Assembly (NCBI RefSeq): GCF_002198715.1
Contig: NZ_MWLK01000036.1
Coordinates: 124,001 to 188,000 of the forward strand
Length of the DNA stretch: 64,000 nucleotides
Source: Rhodomicrobium sp. R_RK_3
GTDB taxonomy: Bacteria; Pseudomonadota; Alphaproteobacteria; Rhizobiales; Rhodomicrobiaceae
Direction of reading: 5' to 3'
The notes beneath the pieces were generated by a model. It was not told where the DNA came from and ran no database searches. It worked only from the letters and a program-made list of their open reading frames with translations. Below are positions 25,757-35,431 of the stretch, piece after piece. A program made the position numbers and the translations under genes. Position 1 is the stretch's first letter. Each line of letters opens with the position of its first letter.

Positions 25757-25773
25757 TTTAGAATCGTTCGAAA
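25757..25773 (+). promoter_or_regulatory. Irr iron control element (ICE)-like site
   Basis: TTTAGAA-TCG-TTCGAAA (25757-25773) matches the Rhizobiales ICE consensus TTTAGAA-N3-TTCTAAA at all but one defined position. It lies just downstream of the predicted transcription start, where bound Irr would act as a repressor. Irr is known in this group to repress iron-demanding functions when iron is scarce, and SUF is a plausible target. Confidence 0.65.
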
Positions 25774-25880
25774 GAACCTGTCACCCGCTGCAGGCAGTGC
25801 GTCGGCGTTTCATAGCACAAATGCCCCGCGCGCTCGCAAGCGCAATCCGCGTCGGACCGGCAGGTAAAGGGTAAATCGTC

Positions 25881-26351
25881 ATGCAGCTCAACACAAAAGG
25901 TCGATATGCAGTGATGGCGATGGTCGATCTGGCCGAGAATGGCGCTCAATTGTCGGTGCCGCTCGCCGCGATTGCCGAGCGCCAGCACATTTCCATCGAC
26001 TATCTCGAGCAGCTCTTCATGAAATTGCGCCGCGCCGGGCTGGTTAGTGCCGTGCGCGGTCCCAAGGGCGGTTACCGGCTCGCGCTGGCGCCGGCGCAGA
26101 TTTCGATTGCCCAGATCATGCAGGCGGCGGATGAGCCGGTTCGGATGAACCGCTGTTCGGTCGAGGGCACGGACTGGTGCCTCGGAACGAAGCGCTGCGC
26201 CACGCACGATCTCTGGCAGGCGCTCGGCAGCCATATCAGCGAATTTCTCGACGCGGTCAGCCTGCAGGCGGTGGTCGACGGCACGCTCGCCGTCCCGCCC
26301 GCGCAGAAGACGGACGGCGTGACGGTCGTGCAGAGCGTGGTGGCCGAATAG
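25881..26351 (+). CDS. iscR: Rrf2-family iron-sulfur regulator IscR
   Basis: The 156-residue regulator starts MQLNTKGRYAVMAMVDLAEN, the usual IscR opening, with a winged helix-turn-helix covering ISIDYLEQLFMKLRRAGLV and VRGPKGGYRLA. Three cysteines (NRC, DWC, KRC) and the following THDLW His match the [2Fe-2S] ligand set of IscR. Holo-IscR represses Fe-S assembly genes; apo-IscR relieves this. It is the first gene of the SUF operon and a near-consensus type 1 site overlaps its own promoter. Confidence 0.93.
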   Translation: MQLNTKGRYAVMAMVDLAENGAQLSVPLAAIAERQHISIDYLEQLFMKLRRAGLVSAVRGPKGGYRLALAPAQISIAQIMQAADEPVRMNRCSVEGTDWCLGTKRCATHDLWQALGSHISEFLDAVSLQAVVDGTLAVPPAQKTDGVTVVQSVVAE

Positions 26352-26354
26352 ACC

Positions 26355-27503
26355 ATGCGCAGCTATCTCGACCATAATGCAACTTCGCCGCTGCGCCCCG
26401 AAGCGCGGGACGCGATGCTGGCGGCGCTGGCGCTGCCGGGCAATGCGTCCTCCGTGCATGCGGAGGGACGCGCTGCGCGAATGATGGTCGAGGACGCGCG
26501 CGAGAAGGTCGCCGCGCTTGCGGGCTGCCCGCCGCGCCAGGTGGTGTTCACCGGCGGCGGCACGGAGGCCAATGTCACGGCGCTGTCGCCGGATTGGCTG
26601 ACGGGCGACGGGCCGGGGCGGCTGTTCGTCTCGGCCATCGAGCACGCCTCGGTCATTCGGGGCGGCCGGTTTGCACTGAATGAGGTCGAGACGCTGCCAG
26701 TCGACAGCAACGGTGTCATCGATCTCGACGCCGCGCGCGAGGCATTCGCCTCCTGGCACAAGATTTCGGGAGGCGCGCCCTTTCTCGTCTCGCTGATGCT
26801 GGCGAACAACGAGACGGGCGCCGTTCAGCCGGTCGCGCAAATGGCGGAGCGCGTTCATGAATTCGGCGGTCTGCTGCATAGCGACGCGGTGCAGGCGCTC
26901 GGCAAGCTCCGGGTTGAAGAATTGGCCGCGGGGGCCGATCTCATAAGTGTATCCGCTCATAAGTTCGGTGGCCCCAAAGGCGCCGGCGCGCTGATCGTGA
27001 AGCGCGAGGGCCTTCCCGTCGCGGCGATGCTCAGGGGCGGCGGCCAGGAGCGCGGCTATCGGGCCGGGACGGAGAATATCGCTGCTATCGCCGGTTTCGG
27101 CGCCGCCGCCGAGCTTTCGCTCGCCGGGTGGGACCAGATCGAAGCGCTGCGCGACCGTCTGGAGGCGCAAGTCGCTGAAATCGCATCCGGTCTGACGGTG
27201 TTTTCGCAAGACGCGCCGCGCCTGCCGAATACGAGCTGCCTGGCTGTGGCCGGCCTCGCTGCGGAGACGCTGCTGATCGGCCTCGATCTCGAAGGCATCG
27301 CGGTAAGCGCCGGTTCCGCCTGTTCCTCCGGCAAGGTCGCGCGCAGCCATGTGCTGGACGCGATGGGCGTCGGCCCGGAACTGGGCGCGGGCGCGATCCG
27401 CGTAAGCCTCGGATGGAGTACGACGGAAAACGACATTGAACGGTTCATTGCGGCCTGGACGCGGCTCTACGGCAAATTTGCCGAGCGGCGGCAGGCAGCG
27501 TAA
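26355..27503 (+). CDS. Class I cysteine desulfurase (IscS/NifS-type)
   Basis: The 382-residue PLP enzyme takes sulfur from cysteine for cluster assembly. It starts [19 protein letters not shown], has [10 protein letters not shown], the PLP lysine in [12 protein letters not shown] and the persulfide cysteine in [10 protein letters not shown]. The active-site loop with SSG identifies class I, distinct from the class II SufS encoded 6 kb further on. It begins three bases after the iscR stop. Having both classes in one operon is seen in rhizobial SUF clusters. Confidence 0.92.
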   Translation: MRSYLDHNATSPLRPEARDAMLAALALPGNASSVHAEGRAARMMVEDAREKVAALAGCPPRQVVFTGGGTEANVTALSPDWLTGDGPGRLFVSAIEHASVIRGGRFALNEVETLPVDSNGVIDLDAAREAFASWHKISGGAPFLVSLMLANNETGAVQPVAQMAERVHEFGGLLHSDAVQALGKLRVEELAAGADLISVSAHKFGGPKGAGALIVKREGLPVAAMLRGGGQERGYRAGTENIAAIAGFGAAAELSLAGWDQIEALRDRLEAQVAEIASGLTVFSQDAPRLPNTSCLAVAGLAAETLLIGLDLEGIAVSAGSACSSGKVARSHVLDAMGVGPELGAGAIRVSLGWSTTENDIERFIAAWTRLYGKFAERRQAA

Positions 27504-27562
27504 GGCCGGCGGGCGGCGAAACTGGGCCCGCTGGCTATCGAGTTGAATGGAGAAGTGAGACA

Positions 27563-29035
27563 ATGGTGGCAGATGTCGAGACGATCGAGCGCGTCAGCGA
27601 AATCGACGTCGATAAGTACAAATACGGGTTCACGACCGATATCGAGTCCGTCCGGGCGCCGAAGGGGCTGAACGAGGACACGGTTCGCTATATTTCCGCC
27701 CGCAAGGGCGAGCCGGAATGGCTGCTGGAATGGCGCCTCGCCGCCTATCGCCGCTGGGTGACGCTGACCGAGCCGACCTGGGCCAAGGTGCACTACCCCA
27801 AGATCGACTTCCAGAACCTCTATTACTATTCCGCGCCTAAATCGACCGAAGGGCCGAAAAGCCTCGACGAGGTCGATCCGGAACTGTTGCGCACCTATGA
27901 GCGCCTCGGCATTCCCCTGCGCGAGCAGGAATTGCTGGCGGGCGTGCAGCAGAAGTCGCGCGTCGCGGTCGATGCGGTGTTCGACAGCGTATCTGTCGTC
28001 ACGACCTTCAAGAAGGAGCTGGCCAAGGCCGGCGTCATCTTCTGCTCGATCTCCGAGGCGGTGCGGGACCATCCCGAACTGGTGCGCAAATATCTCGGCT
28101 CGGTCGTGCCGATCACCGACAATTATTACGCGACGATGAATTCGGCGGTCTATTCCGACGGCTCTTTCGTCTATATCCCCGAGGGCGTCCGCTGCCCGAT
28201 GGAACTGTCCACCTATTTCCGCATCAATGCGGAGAATACCGGCCAGTTCGAGCGCACGCTGATCATCGCCGACAAGGGCTCCTATGTGAGTTACCTGGAA
28301 GGCTGCACCGCGCCGATGCGCGACGAGAACCAGTTGCACGCGGCCGTCGTGGAGCTGATCGCGCTCGACGATGCCGAGATCAAATATTCGACGGTGCAGA
28401 ACTGGTACCCGGGCGACAAGGACGGCAAGGGCGGCATTTACAATTTCGTCACCAAGCGCGGCGACTGCCGAGGCAAGAACTCCAAGATTTCCTGGACCCA
28501 GGTCGAAACCGGCTCGGCCATCACCTGGAAGTACCCGAGCTGCATCCTGCGCGGCGACGGCTCACGCGGCGAGTTCTATTCCATCGCCATCTCGAACGGC
28601 TTCCAGCAGGTCGACAGCGGCACCAAGATGATCCATCTCGGCAAGAACACGTCGAGCCGCATCATCGCCAAGGGCATTGCGGCGGGCCGGTCGGACAACA
28701 CCTATCGGGGCCTCGTCTCGGCGCACCGCAAGGCGTCCGGCGCGCGCAACTTCACGCAATGCGACAGCCTGCTCATCGGCGACAAATGCGGCGCGCATAC
28801 CGTGCCCTATATCGAGACCAAGAACGCTTCGGCCCAGTTCGAGCACGAGGCGACGACCTCGAAGATCTCCGACGACCAGATGTTCTACGTGATGTCGCGC
28901 GGTCTGTCGCAGGAAGAGGCGGTGGCGCTGATCGTCAACGGCTTCGTCCGCGACGTGCTCCAGCAACTGCCGATGGAGTTTCTGGCCGAGACGCAGAAGC
29001 TGATCGGCATCTCGCTGGATGGCAGCGTCGGCTGA
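27563..29035 (+). CDS. sufB: Fe-S cluster scaffold subunit SufB
   Basis: The 490-residue protein is a full-length SufB, core of the SufBC2D scaffold on which clusters are built. Landmarks are [73 protein letters not shown] (split here), [19 protein letters not shown] and [13 protein letters not shown]. Conserved cysteines are retained. GGAGAAG precedes the ATG. After it the operon is interrupted by a DUF559 cassette and a small monooxygenase-like gene before sufC. Confidence 0.96.
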   Translation: MVADVETIERVSEIDVDKYKYGFTTDIESVRAPKGLNEDTVRYISARKGEPEWLLEWRLAAYRRWVTLTEPTWAKVHYPKIDFQNLYYYSAPKSTEGPKSLDEVDPELLRTYERLGIPLREQELLAGVQQKSRVAVDAVFDSVSVVTTFKKELAKAGVIFCSISEAVRDHPELVRKYLGSVVPITDNYYATMNSAVYSDGSFVYIPEGVRCPMELSTYFRINAENTGQFERTLIIADKGSYVSYLEGCTAPMRDENQLHAAVVELIALDDAEIKYSTVQNWYPGDKDGKGGIYNFVTKRGDCRGKNSKISWTQVETGSAITWKYPSCILRGDGSRGEFYSIAISNGFQQVDSGTKMIHLGKNTSSRIIAKGIAAGRSDNTYRGLVSAHRKASGARNFTQCDSLLIGDKCGAHTVPYIETKNASAQFEHEATTSKISDDQMFYVMSRGLSQEEAVALIVNGFVRDVLQQLPMEFLAETQKLIGISLDGSVG

Positions 29036-29059
29036 TGACGACAAGGCAGGCGCTGAATA

Positions 29060-29109
29060 GCCCTCTCCCATGGGGAGAGGGCGCCGCGAAGCGGCGGGTG
29101 AGGGGGTAA
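29060..29109 (+). repeat. Left inverted repeat of DUF559 cassette
   Basis: The element begins GCCCTCTCCCATGGGGAGAG, contains a second hairpin GCCGC-GAA-GCGGC, and ends GTGAGGGGGTAA. It lies 24 bases after sufB and 18 bases before the DUF559 start. It is inverted relative to 29482-29520, and members of the same family occur at 34286, 34343, 45094 and 45186. Confidence 0.8.
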
Positions 29110-29127
29110 GGAGTCGAGGCTCTATCG

Positions 29128-29484
29128 ATGGCGTCTGTTTCGACCGCGCGAAAACTTCGGAGCCGGCAGACGGACGCCGAACAGAAGCTTTGGCTCCAAC
29201 TTCGAGGCCGCCGTCTGGATGGACTGAAGTTCCGCAGGCAAGCCCCCGTCGCGGGGTTCATCGCGGACTTTATGTGTGAGGACGTGAGGCTGGTCATCGA
29301 AGTCGACGGTGGTCAGCACGCGGACCGAGAGGTACGGGATCTGGAGCGGACGCAGACTTTGGAATATGCCGGGTTTGCGGTGATCCGCTTTTGGAACAAT
29401 GAGGTTTTGACGATTATGGACGGGGTGTTGCAGCGCATTCTGGAAGCCGCCGCTGAGGCGCGGAGTTCCACGGAGAGTTTGTAA
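29128..29484 (+). CDS. DUF559 (Vsr-like) endonuclease-domain protein, repeat-flanked
   Basis: The 118-residue protein is a DUF559 member of the Vsr-like/PD-(D/E)XK nuclease group: AEQKLWLQLRGRRLDGLKFRRQ, FIADFMCEDVRLVIEVDGGQH and GFAVIRFWNNEV. The candidate metal-binding residues are the Asp of ADF, the Glu of VIEVDG and the following Gln-His. AAGGAG lies 14 bases upstream, rather far. The stop codon TAA is itself the first three bases of the right-hand repeat. The gene sits between sufB and sufC but has no obvious link to cluster assembly. I read it as the cargo of a small repeat-bounded unit inserted in the operon. Confidence 0.85.
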   Translation: MASVSTARKLRSRQTDAEQKLWLQLRGRRLDGLKFRRQAPVAGFIADFMCEDVRLVIEVDGGQHADREVRDLERTQTLEYAGFAVIRFWNNEVLTIMDGVLQRILEAAAEARSSTESL

Positions 29485-29520
29485 CCCCTCACCCTGTCCC
29501 TCTCCCACTGGGAGAGGGGA
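29482..29520 (-). repeat. Right inverted repeat of DUF559 cassette
   Basis: TAACCCCTCACCC followed by CCCTCTCCCACTGGGAGAGG is the inverted form of the element at 29060-29109, lacking its middle GCCGC hairpin. It begins at the DUF559 stop codon, so gene and repeats are fitted together without spare sequence. Confidence 0.8.
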
Positions 29521-29634
29521 CGAAGCTGCGATGGCCGTAACGGGATTTGAAGGCTGCGATCTGATGCGAAGTGGAAAACGGCAATATACGGTTCGTGCAG
29601 GCATACGGGCAGGCATGATCTCGGGGTGGCCGTC

Positions 29635-29952
29635 ATGATCCTGCGCATCTGGCACGGCTGGACCACGCCGAAAAACGCCGACACTTACGAGGCGCTGCTG
29701 AAGACCGAGATCTTTCCCGGCATCGCGGCTAAGGACATTGCCGGATATCGCGGCATCGACCTTCTGCGGCGGGATCTGGGCGACGAGGTCGAGTTCATCA
29801 CCATGATGCGCTTCGAAAGCCTTCAGTCGGTGAGGGATTTCGTCGGCGAGGATTTCGAACGGGCCTATGTGCCCGACAAGGCGCGCGCGGTGCTCGCACG
29901 GTTCGACGAGCACTCGCAACATTATGAACTGCGGGACACGCAAACAATTTAA
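29635..29952 (+). CDS. Small antibiotic-biosynthesis-monooxygenase-like (dimeric alpha-beta barrel) protein
   Basis: The 105-residue protein starts MILRIWHGWTTPKNADTYEA and contains GYRGIDLLRRDLGDEVEFIT and MRFESLQSVRDFVGED, the pattern of ABM-type dimeric alpha-beta barrel proteins. The ATG at 29635 has GGGGTGG about five bases upstream; GTG at 29626 is an alternative. Its location between the DUF559 cassette and sufC suggests operon membership. No haem or flavin ligand can be assigned, so a catalytic role is not claimed. Confidence 0.75.
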   Translation: MILRIWHGWTTPKNADTYEALLKTEIFPGIAAKDIAGYRGIDLLRRDLGDEVEFITMMRFESLQSVRDFVGEDFERAYVPDKARAVLARFDEHSQHYELRDTQTI

Positions 29953-29990
29953 GCGGCCCGAACACACGAGTTGGAGAACAGGGGCATTCG

Positions 29991-30740
<750 letters not shown>

Positions 30741-30751
30741 GGGAGAGTGCC

Positions 30752-32110
30752 GTGAATATTCCAGCCTTGAATGTCGAAGCGGCGGCCGACCCCCGCAGCC
30801 AGGACGCCAGCAGCCAGCTCGTCGCGCAATTCGCGCGCGCGAGCGCCAGTCTGCCGGGGGCGGGCAATGCGCAGATCGACGATCTGCGCGAGGACGCGAT
30901 TGCAGAATTCGCCGTCGCGGGCCTGCCCAACCGCCGCGTCGAGCAATGGAAATACACCGACCTGCGCCGGATGATGAGCGAGGCTTACCCGCCCGCATCG
31001 GCCAAGTCGAAGCCGGCGCTGACCGCCGCACAGGTCGAAGCCGCGCTCGGCGAAGCGGCCGGCATCGACGCCGTGAAGCTGGTCTTCGTCAACGGCGCGC
31101 TGCGGCATGAGCTGTCCGATGTCAACGGGCTGCCCGCGGGCGTGTCGCTGACGACGCTCGCCGAGGCGCTGAAATCGCATGACGCGTGGGTGCTCGCCGT
31201 GCTCGGCCGCACCAACCCGCAGGCCGGCGAGACCGTCACCCTGCTCAACACCGCCTTCATGTCCGACGGCGTCGTGCTGCGGCTCGAGCCGGGCGCCAAG
31301 CTCGACCGGCCGGTGCATCTGATCCATGTCACGGCGGGCGACACGCCGCTCGCCGCCACGCTGCGCAATATCGTCGTCGCCGGCGAAGGCTCTGAGGCCG
31401 CGTTCATCGAGAGCTACGTCTCGGCGGGCGCGACGCCGGCACAGCTCAACGTCGTCACCGAACTCAGCGTCGGGCCCGGCGCGAAGCTGCGGCATTACAA
31501 GCTCTCCGGCGAGAACAAGCGGACGCAGCACCTGTCGAGCGCCATGGTCGAGCTGTCGGAAGGCGCCGATTACCTCGCGGTGAATTTCGCTGACGGCACC
31601 GAGCTCGCCCGGCATCAGACCTTCCTGAAATATGCCGGCAAGGGCGCGCGCGCGCATTTCTACGGCACCCAGCTCCTCGTCGAACGCCAGCATTGCGATA
31701 TGACGCTGATCGTCAATCACGACGCCGTCGGCTGCGAGAGCCGCGAGCATGTGAAGGCCGTGCTGGCGGACCATGCCCAGGGCGTTTTTCAGGCCAAGGT
31801 CATCGTGCAGCCGGGCGCGCAGCAGACCGACGGCCGCCAGATGGCGCAGGCGCTTTTGCTCTCCGACAATGCCGAGTTCGACGCCAAGCCGGAGCTGGAA
31901 ATCTACGCCGACGACGTGAAGTGCAATCACGGCGCGACGTCGGGCGCGCTCGACGACGACCTGATGTTCTACCTGCGCGCGCGCGGCATCCCGGAAATCG
32001 AGGCGCGCTCGCTGCTGATTCAGGCCTTCATCGGCGAAGTGCTGGACCAGGTCGAGCATGAGGGCCTGCGTGACGCACTGTCGGCTCGCGCGGCGCGCTG
32101 GCTGGCTTAG
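30752..32110 (+). CDS. sufD: Fe-S cluster scaffold subunit SufD
   Basis: The 452-residue protein is SufD, with the N-terminal helical region, the RRVEQWKYTDLRRMM segment that marks the domain start, and the C-terminal motif CNHGATSGALDDDLMFYLR that holds the conserved His at the SufB interface. The start is GTG at 30752, with GGGAG six bases upstream. A 30-bp palindromic repeat lies directly after its stop codon, inside the operon. Confidence 0.95.
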   Translation: MNIPALNVEAAADPRSQDASSQLVAQFARASASLPGAGNAQIDDLREDAIAEFAVAGLPNRRVEQWKYTDLRRMMSEAYPPASAKSKPALTAAQVEAALGEAAGIDAVKLVFVNGALRHELSDVNGLPAGVSLTTLAEALKSHDAWVLAVLGRTNPQAGETVTLLNTAFMSDGVVLRLEPGAKLDRPVHLIHVTAGDTPLAATLRNIVVAGEGSEAAFIESYVSAGATPAQLNVVTELSVGPGAKLRHYKLSGENKRTQHLSSAMVELSEGADYLAVNFADGTELARHQTFLKYAGKGARAHFYGTQLLVERQHCDMTLIVNHDAVGCESREHVKAVLADHAQGVFQAKVIVQPGAQQTDGRQMAQALLLSDNAEFDAKPELEIYADDVKCNHGATSGALDDDLMFYLRARGIPEIEARSLLIQAFIGEVLDQVEHEGLRDALSARAARWLA

Positions 32111-32114
32111 CACC

Positions 32115-32144
32115 ATTGTCATCCCCGCCTTCGCGGGAATGACA
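32115..32144. repeat. Short palindrome TTGTCAT-CCCCGC...GCGGGAATGACAA
   Basis: This 30-base near-perfect palindrome lies between sufD and the rhodanese gene. Its GTCATCCCCGCCTTCGCGGG core is the same kind as the ends of the elements at 15840 and 56581. It may attenuate transcription into the distal operon or stabilise the upstream message. Confidence 0.7.
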
Positions 32145-32180
32145 AGAAGGAAGCGTCGGACGGGCAGGGACGAGACAGGC

Positions 32181-32519
32181 ATGAGCGGATCGCAGGCATG
32201 TCCCGAGCTTTCGGTGGATGAAGTCGCCGAGCTGATCGCGGGCGGCGATGTCGTGGTGATCGACGCCAACCCGCGGCGGCGCTGGTCGAGCGGCCACCTG
32301 CCCGGCGCGATCAATCTCGACCCGTCGTCCTTCGGTGAGGCCGACATCCCGGCCAGCAAGGACACCGTGCTGGTTTTCTACTGCTCCGAGGCGGGCGGGG
32401 CGGCGAGCCGCTACGCGGCACAGAAGGCGGCAAAGCTCGGATTTGCCCATGTATTCACCATGCCGGCCGGTCTCAAGGGCTGGATGGCCGCCGGTCACCG
32501 CGCCATGGCGGGGCGATAA
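32181..32519 (+). CDS. Single-domain rhodanese-like sulfurtransferase
   Basis: The 112-residue protein is a one-domain rhodanese: DEVAELIAGGDVVVIDANPRRRW, SGHLPGAINLDPSSF and the active-site strand VFYCSEAGGAASRYAA with the candidate persulfide Cys. It ends with the family-typical GLKGWMAAGH. The ATG at 32181 follows a purine-rich stretch. Its position between sufD and sufS suggests a role in passing persulfide sulfur, perhaps covering for the absence of a SufE or SufU gene here. That function is inferred. Confidence 0.85.
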   Translation: MSGSQACPELSVDEVAELIAGGDVVVIDANPRRRWSSGHLPGAINLDPSSFGEADIPASKDTVLVFYCSEAGGAASRYAAQKAAKLGFAHVFTMPAGLKGWMAAGHRAMAGR

Positions 32520-32530
32520 GGAGTTTGGCA

Positions 32531-33799
32531 ATGGCTGCTGACAGAACGATGGCGCATGGCGGGGGCCGGCTCGAATTGCCGCCCTTCGACGTCGACAAGA
32601 TCCGCCAGGATTTCCCGATCCTGTCGCGCGAGATCTACGGCAAGAAGCTGGTCTATCTCGACAACGCCGCCTCGGCGCAGAAGCCGCGCGTCGTGCTCGA
32701 CGCGTTGCAGCGCGCCTATGGCGAGGATTATTCCAACGTCCATCGCGGCCTGCATTTCCTCGCCAACGCCTCGACCGACAATTACGAGGGCGGGCGCAAG
32801 GCTGCCGCGCGCTTCCTGAACGCGCCCTCCGACCACGATATCGTCTTCACCAAGAACGCCACCGAGGCGATCAATCTCGTCGCGACCTCCTTCGGCGGTA
32901 TGCGTATCGGCGCGGGCGATGAAATCGTGCTGTCGATCATGGAGCACCATTCCAACATCGTGCCCTGGCATTTCCACCGCGAGCGCCATGGGGCGGTGCT
33001 GAAATGGGTGCCGGTGACGGATGAGGGCGAATTCCGCATCGAGGATTTCGAGGCCGCTTTGTCGCCGCGCACCAAGATGGTGGCGATCACTCATATGTCG
33101 AACGTGCTGGGCACGGTCGTGCCGGTGAAGGAGGTCGTGCGCATCGCCCATGAGCGCGGCATCCCGGTGCTGATCGACGGCAGCCAGGGCGCCGTGCACC
33201 TGCCGGTCGACGTGCAGGACATCGATTGCGATTTCTACGTCTTCACCGGCCACAAGGTCTACGGCCCGTCCGGCATCGGCGTGCTCTACGGCAAGTCCGA
33301 GCATCTTAAGGTCATGCCCCCCTACCAGGGCGGCGGCGAGATGATCGAGACGGTGACGCTGGATAACGTGACCTATGGCGTGCCGCCGCACCGCTTTGAG
33401 GCCGGGACGCCGCCGATCGCGGAAGCCGCCGGGCTGCACGCCGCGCTCGACTATATGGCAAGCGTCGGCAAGGAGGCCATCGCGGCGCATGAGGCCGATC
33501 TGCTCGCCTACGCGCAGGAGCGGCTCGGCAGCATGAACTCGGTGCAGATTTTTGGCCGCGCGCCGGGCAAGGGCGCCATCGTCGCCTTCGCCGTCAAGGG
33601 CGCGCACGCGCATGACGTCGCCACCATCCTCGACCGCTCCGGCGTCGCGGTCCGGGCGGGCACCCATTGCGCCGAGCCCTTGCTGGCAAAGTTCGGCGTG
33701 ACCTCGACATGCCGCGCCTCCTTCGCCATGTATAATACGCGCGACGACGTGGACGCGCTGGCCGAGGCCCTGATCAAGGCCCAGAGTTTCTTTTCGTGA
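32531..33799 (+). CDS. sufS: Class II cysteine desulfurase SufS
   Basis: The 422-residue PLP enzyme is SufS: DNAASAQKPRVVLDAL, NVHRGLHFLANAST, the PLP lysine in FTGHKVYGPSGIG and the persulfide cysteine in AGTHCAEPLL. The arrangement RAGTHCAEP is specific for class II. The ATG at 32531 has AAGGAG seven bases upstream; an in-frame TTG at 32525 is too close to that site. It provides sulfur for SufBCD, normally through SufE/SufU, which is not encoded here. Confidence 0.95.
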   Translation: MAADRTMAHGGGRLELPPFDVDKIRQDFPILSREIYGKKLVYLDNAASAQKPRVVLDALQRAYGEDYSNVHRGLHFLANASTDNYEGGRKAAARFLNAPSDHDIVFTKNATEAINLVATSFGGMRIGAGDEIVLSIMEHHSNIVPWHFHRERHGAVLKWVPVTDEGEFRIEDFEAALSPRTKMVAITHMSNVLGTVVPVKEVVRIAHERGIPVLIDGSQGAVHLPVDVQDIDCDFYVFTGHKVYGPSGIGVLYGKSEHLKVMPPYQGGGEMIETVTLDNVTYGVPPHRFEAGTPPIAEAAGLHAALDYMASVGKEAIAAHEADLLAYAQERLGSMNSVQIFGRAPGKGAIVAFAVKGAHAHDVATILDRSGVAVRAGTHCAEPLLAKFGVTSTCRASFAMYNTRDDVDALAEALIKAQSFFS

Positions 33800-33806
33800 G
33801 GCGCGG

Positions 33807-34226
33807 ATGACCCAGGATTTCGAAAATTTCGACCAGAAGCCCGTCGAGGACGACGCGGTGCTCGCGCCCGAGCCGGTGACGCCGTCGCCCGCCGAAGGCT
33901 CCGCGCTGCCGCCCGAAGAGCTGGAGCGGCTGAGCGAGGGCATCATCGCCGCGCTGAAAACGGTCCACGACCCGGAAATCCCCGCCGACATCTACGAACT
34001 CGGCCTGATCTACAAGGTCGATGTCGACGACGAGCGCAACGTCACCATCGACATGACGCTGACCACGGTCGGCTGCCCGGTCGCCGGCGAGATGCCGGGA
34101 TGGGTGGAGAACGCCGTTTCCGCCGTCGAGGGCGTCAAGGGCGTCACCGTCAACCTGACCTTCGACCCGCCCTGGGACATGTCCCGCATGTCGGAAGAAG
34201 CCCGCATCGCGCTGGGGATGTTCTAG
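33807..34226 (+). CDS. sufT: SufT/MIP18-type Fe-S assembly factor (DUF59)
   Basis: The 139-residue protein has a 40-residue acidic, Pro-rich N-terminal tail followed by a DUF59 domain: ALKTVHDPEIPADIYELGLIY, TLTTVGCPVAGEMPGWV with the conserved Cys, and VNLTFDPPWDMSRM. Proteins of this group help mature Fe-S proteins. It starts seven bases after the sufS stop and closes the operon; the A-type carrier gene sufA that often follows is absent. Confidence 0.9.
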   Translation: MTQDFENFDQKPVEDDAVLAPEPVTPSPAEGSALPPEELERLSEGIIAALKTVHDPEIPADIYELGLIYKVDVDDERNVTIDMTLTTVGCPVAGEMPGWVENAVSAVEGVKGVTVNLTFDPPWDMSRMSEEARIALGMF

Positions 34227-34285
34227 GCCGGATCCGTTCATCAACACGGATAGGCGCGCCCCTCTCCATGATCCGCAGCCGGACT

Positions 34286-34319
34286 CCCTCTCCCTTGGGA
34301 GAGGGCGGGGGTGAGGGGT
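34286..34319 (+). repeat. CCCTCTCCC repeat, left member of gene-less pair
   Basis: CCCTCTCCC-TT-GGGAGAGGG followed by GTGAGGGG is a short form of the DUF559-cassette repeat. Its inverted partner begins 23 bases later at 34343. No open frame separates the two, unlike the pair at 29060/29482. The pair follows the SUF operon and may act as its terminator. Confidence 0.75.
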
Positions 34320-34342
34320 TCGTGAGTCAATTGAGAGTCCGC

Positions 34343-34392
34343 CACCCCTCACCCGGCACACTTCGCGCGCTACCCTCTCCCCTCGGAGAGGG
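34343..34392 (-). repeat. CCCTCTCCC repeat, right member of gene-less pair
   Basis: ACCCCTCACCCGGCACACTT, then a GCGCGC run, then CCCTCTCCCCTCGGAGAGGG is the inverted form of the element at 34286. It includes the variable middle hairpin that the left member lacks. Confidence 0.75.
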
Positions 34393-34563
34393 TTGGGCTG
34401 CGGAGACTTGGCTGGCCGAGAAACGCCCTCCCCGGTTCAATCTCGTGCGATCCCGCGCTCGTCACGGCGTTCCTGTTGCGGATGCTCAACCTGCCCGCTA
34501 AACATGACGACGAATTACAATCTCCAGTAGTGCGTCTCAGCAAACCCGAAGGACTGGTCGCAG

Positions 34564-35403
34564 ATGAACTATGCCAAAGCGTTCCGGGTCGCGGCTGCAA
34601 CGGCAACGCGCCTCAGCGACATCGATCCTGAGGCCCCCAAAGGCGAGACGCGCGAGGCCGCCGAGGAGGAGACCCAGCGCAACCTCAAGCGGCTCGGCAA
34701 GTCGCAATACCTGCTTTATGCCGACGCCGCGCGCTCGCTGTTGGTGGTGCTCCAGGGCATGGACGCCGCCGGCAAGGACGGCGCGATCCGCAGCATCTTC
34801 TCCGGCTTCGACCCGCAGGGCACCTCGGTCACCAGCTTCAAGGAGCCGAGCCACGCCGAGCTCGCCCATGATTTCCTCTGGCGCGTGCATGCCGCAGCCC
34901 CGGCAAAGGGCGAGATCGCCATCTTCAACCGCTCGCAATACGAGGATGTGCTGATCGCACGGGTGCGCAAGCTGGTGCCCGAGGCGGTCTGGTCGGCCCG
35001 ATACGCCCAGATCAATGCATTCGAGGCACTGCTCGCCGCCAGCGGCACCCAGATCCTGAAATTCTACCTGCATATCAGCCCGCAGGAGCAACTCAATCGC
35101 TTCAAGGACCGGCTCGACGACCCCGACCGGCAATGGAAGATCAGCGAAAGCGACTACACCGAGCGCGCCTTCTGGCCCGAATATATCGCCGCCTATGAGG
35201 ACGTCTTCGCCAAGACCAGCACCAAGACCGCGCCCTGGTACATCATCCCCGCCAACAAGAAATGGTATCGCAACCGGGTGATCGCGCAGATTACCGCCGA
35301 TACGCTGGAGCGCATGGATCTGGTGACGCCGAAACCGCAGGTGGATATCGACGCGATACGCCGCCAATATCACGCCGAGGCCGCGAAGAACAGCAAGCGC
35401 TGA
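34564..35403 (+). CDS. Polyphosphate kinase 2 family protein
   Basis: The 279-residue protein is a PPK2-type nucleotide kinase: Walker A in VVLQGMDAAGKDGAIRS, the lid-module residues around FKEPSHAELAHDFLWRVH, Walker B in IAIFNRSQYEDVLIARV, and the C-terminal YIIPANKKWYRNRVI. It should transfer phosphate between polyphosphate and nucleoside mono- or diphosphates. The single domain and length resemble class III or I enzymes; direction and nucleotide preference are undecided. It stands alone between the SUF operon and a convergent two-component system. Confidence 0.9.
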   Translation: MNYAKAFRVAAATATRLSDIDPEAPKGETREAAEEETQRNLKRLGKSQYLLYADAARSLLVVLQGMDAAGKDGAIRSIFSGFDPQGTSVTSFKEPSHAELAHDFLWRVHAAAPAKGEIAIFNRSQYEDVLIARVRKLVPEAVWSARYAQINAFEALLAASGTQILKFYLHISPQEQLNRFKDRLDDPDRQWKISESDYTERAFWPEYIAAYEDVFAKTSTKTAPWYIIPANKKWYRNRVIAQITADTLERMDLVTPKPQVDIDAIRRQYHAEAAKNSKR

Positions 35404-35431
35404 GCCGCGCGGCCAGAGCGACGCCCGCCCC

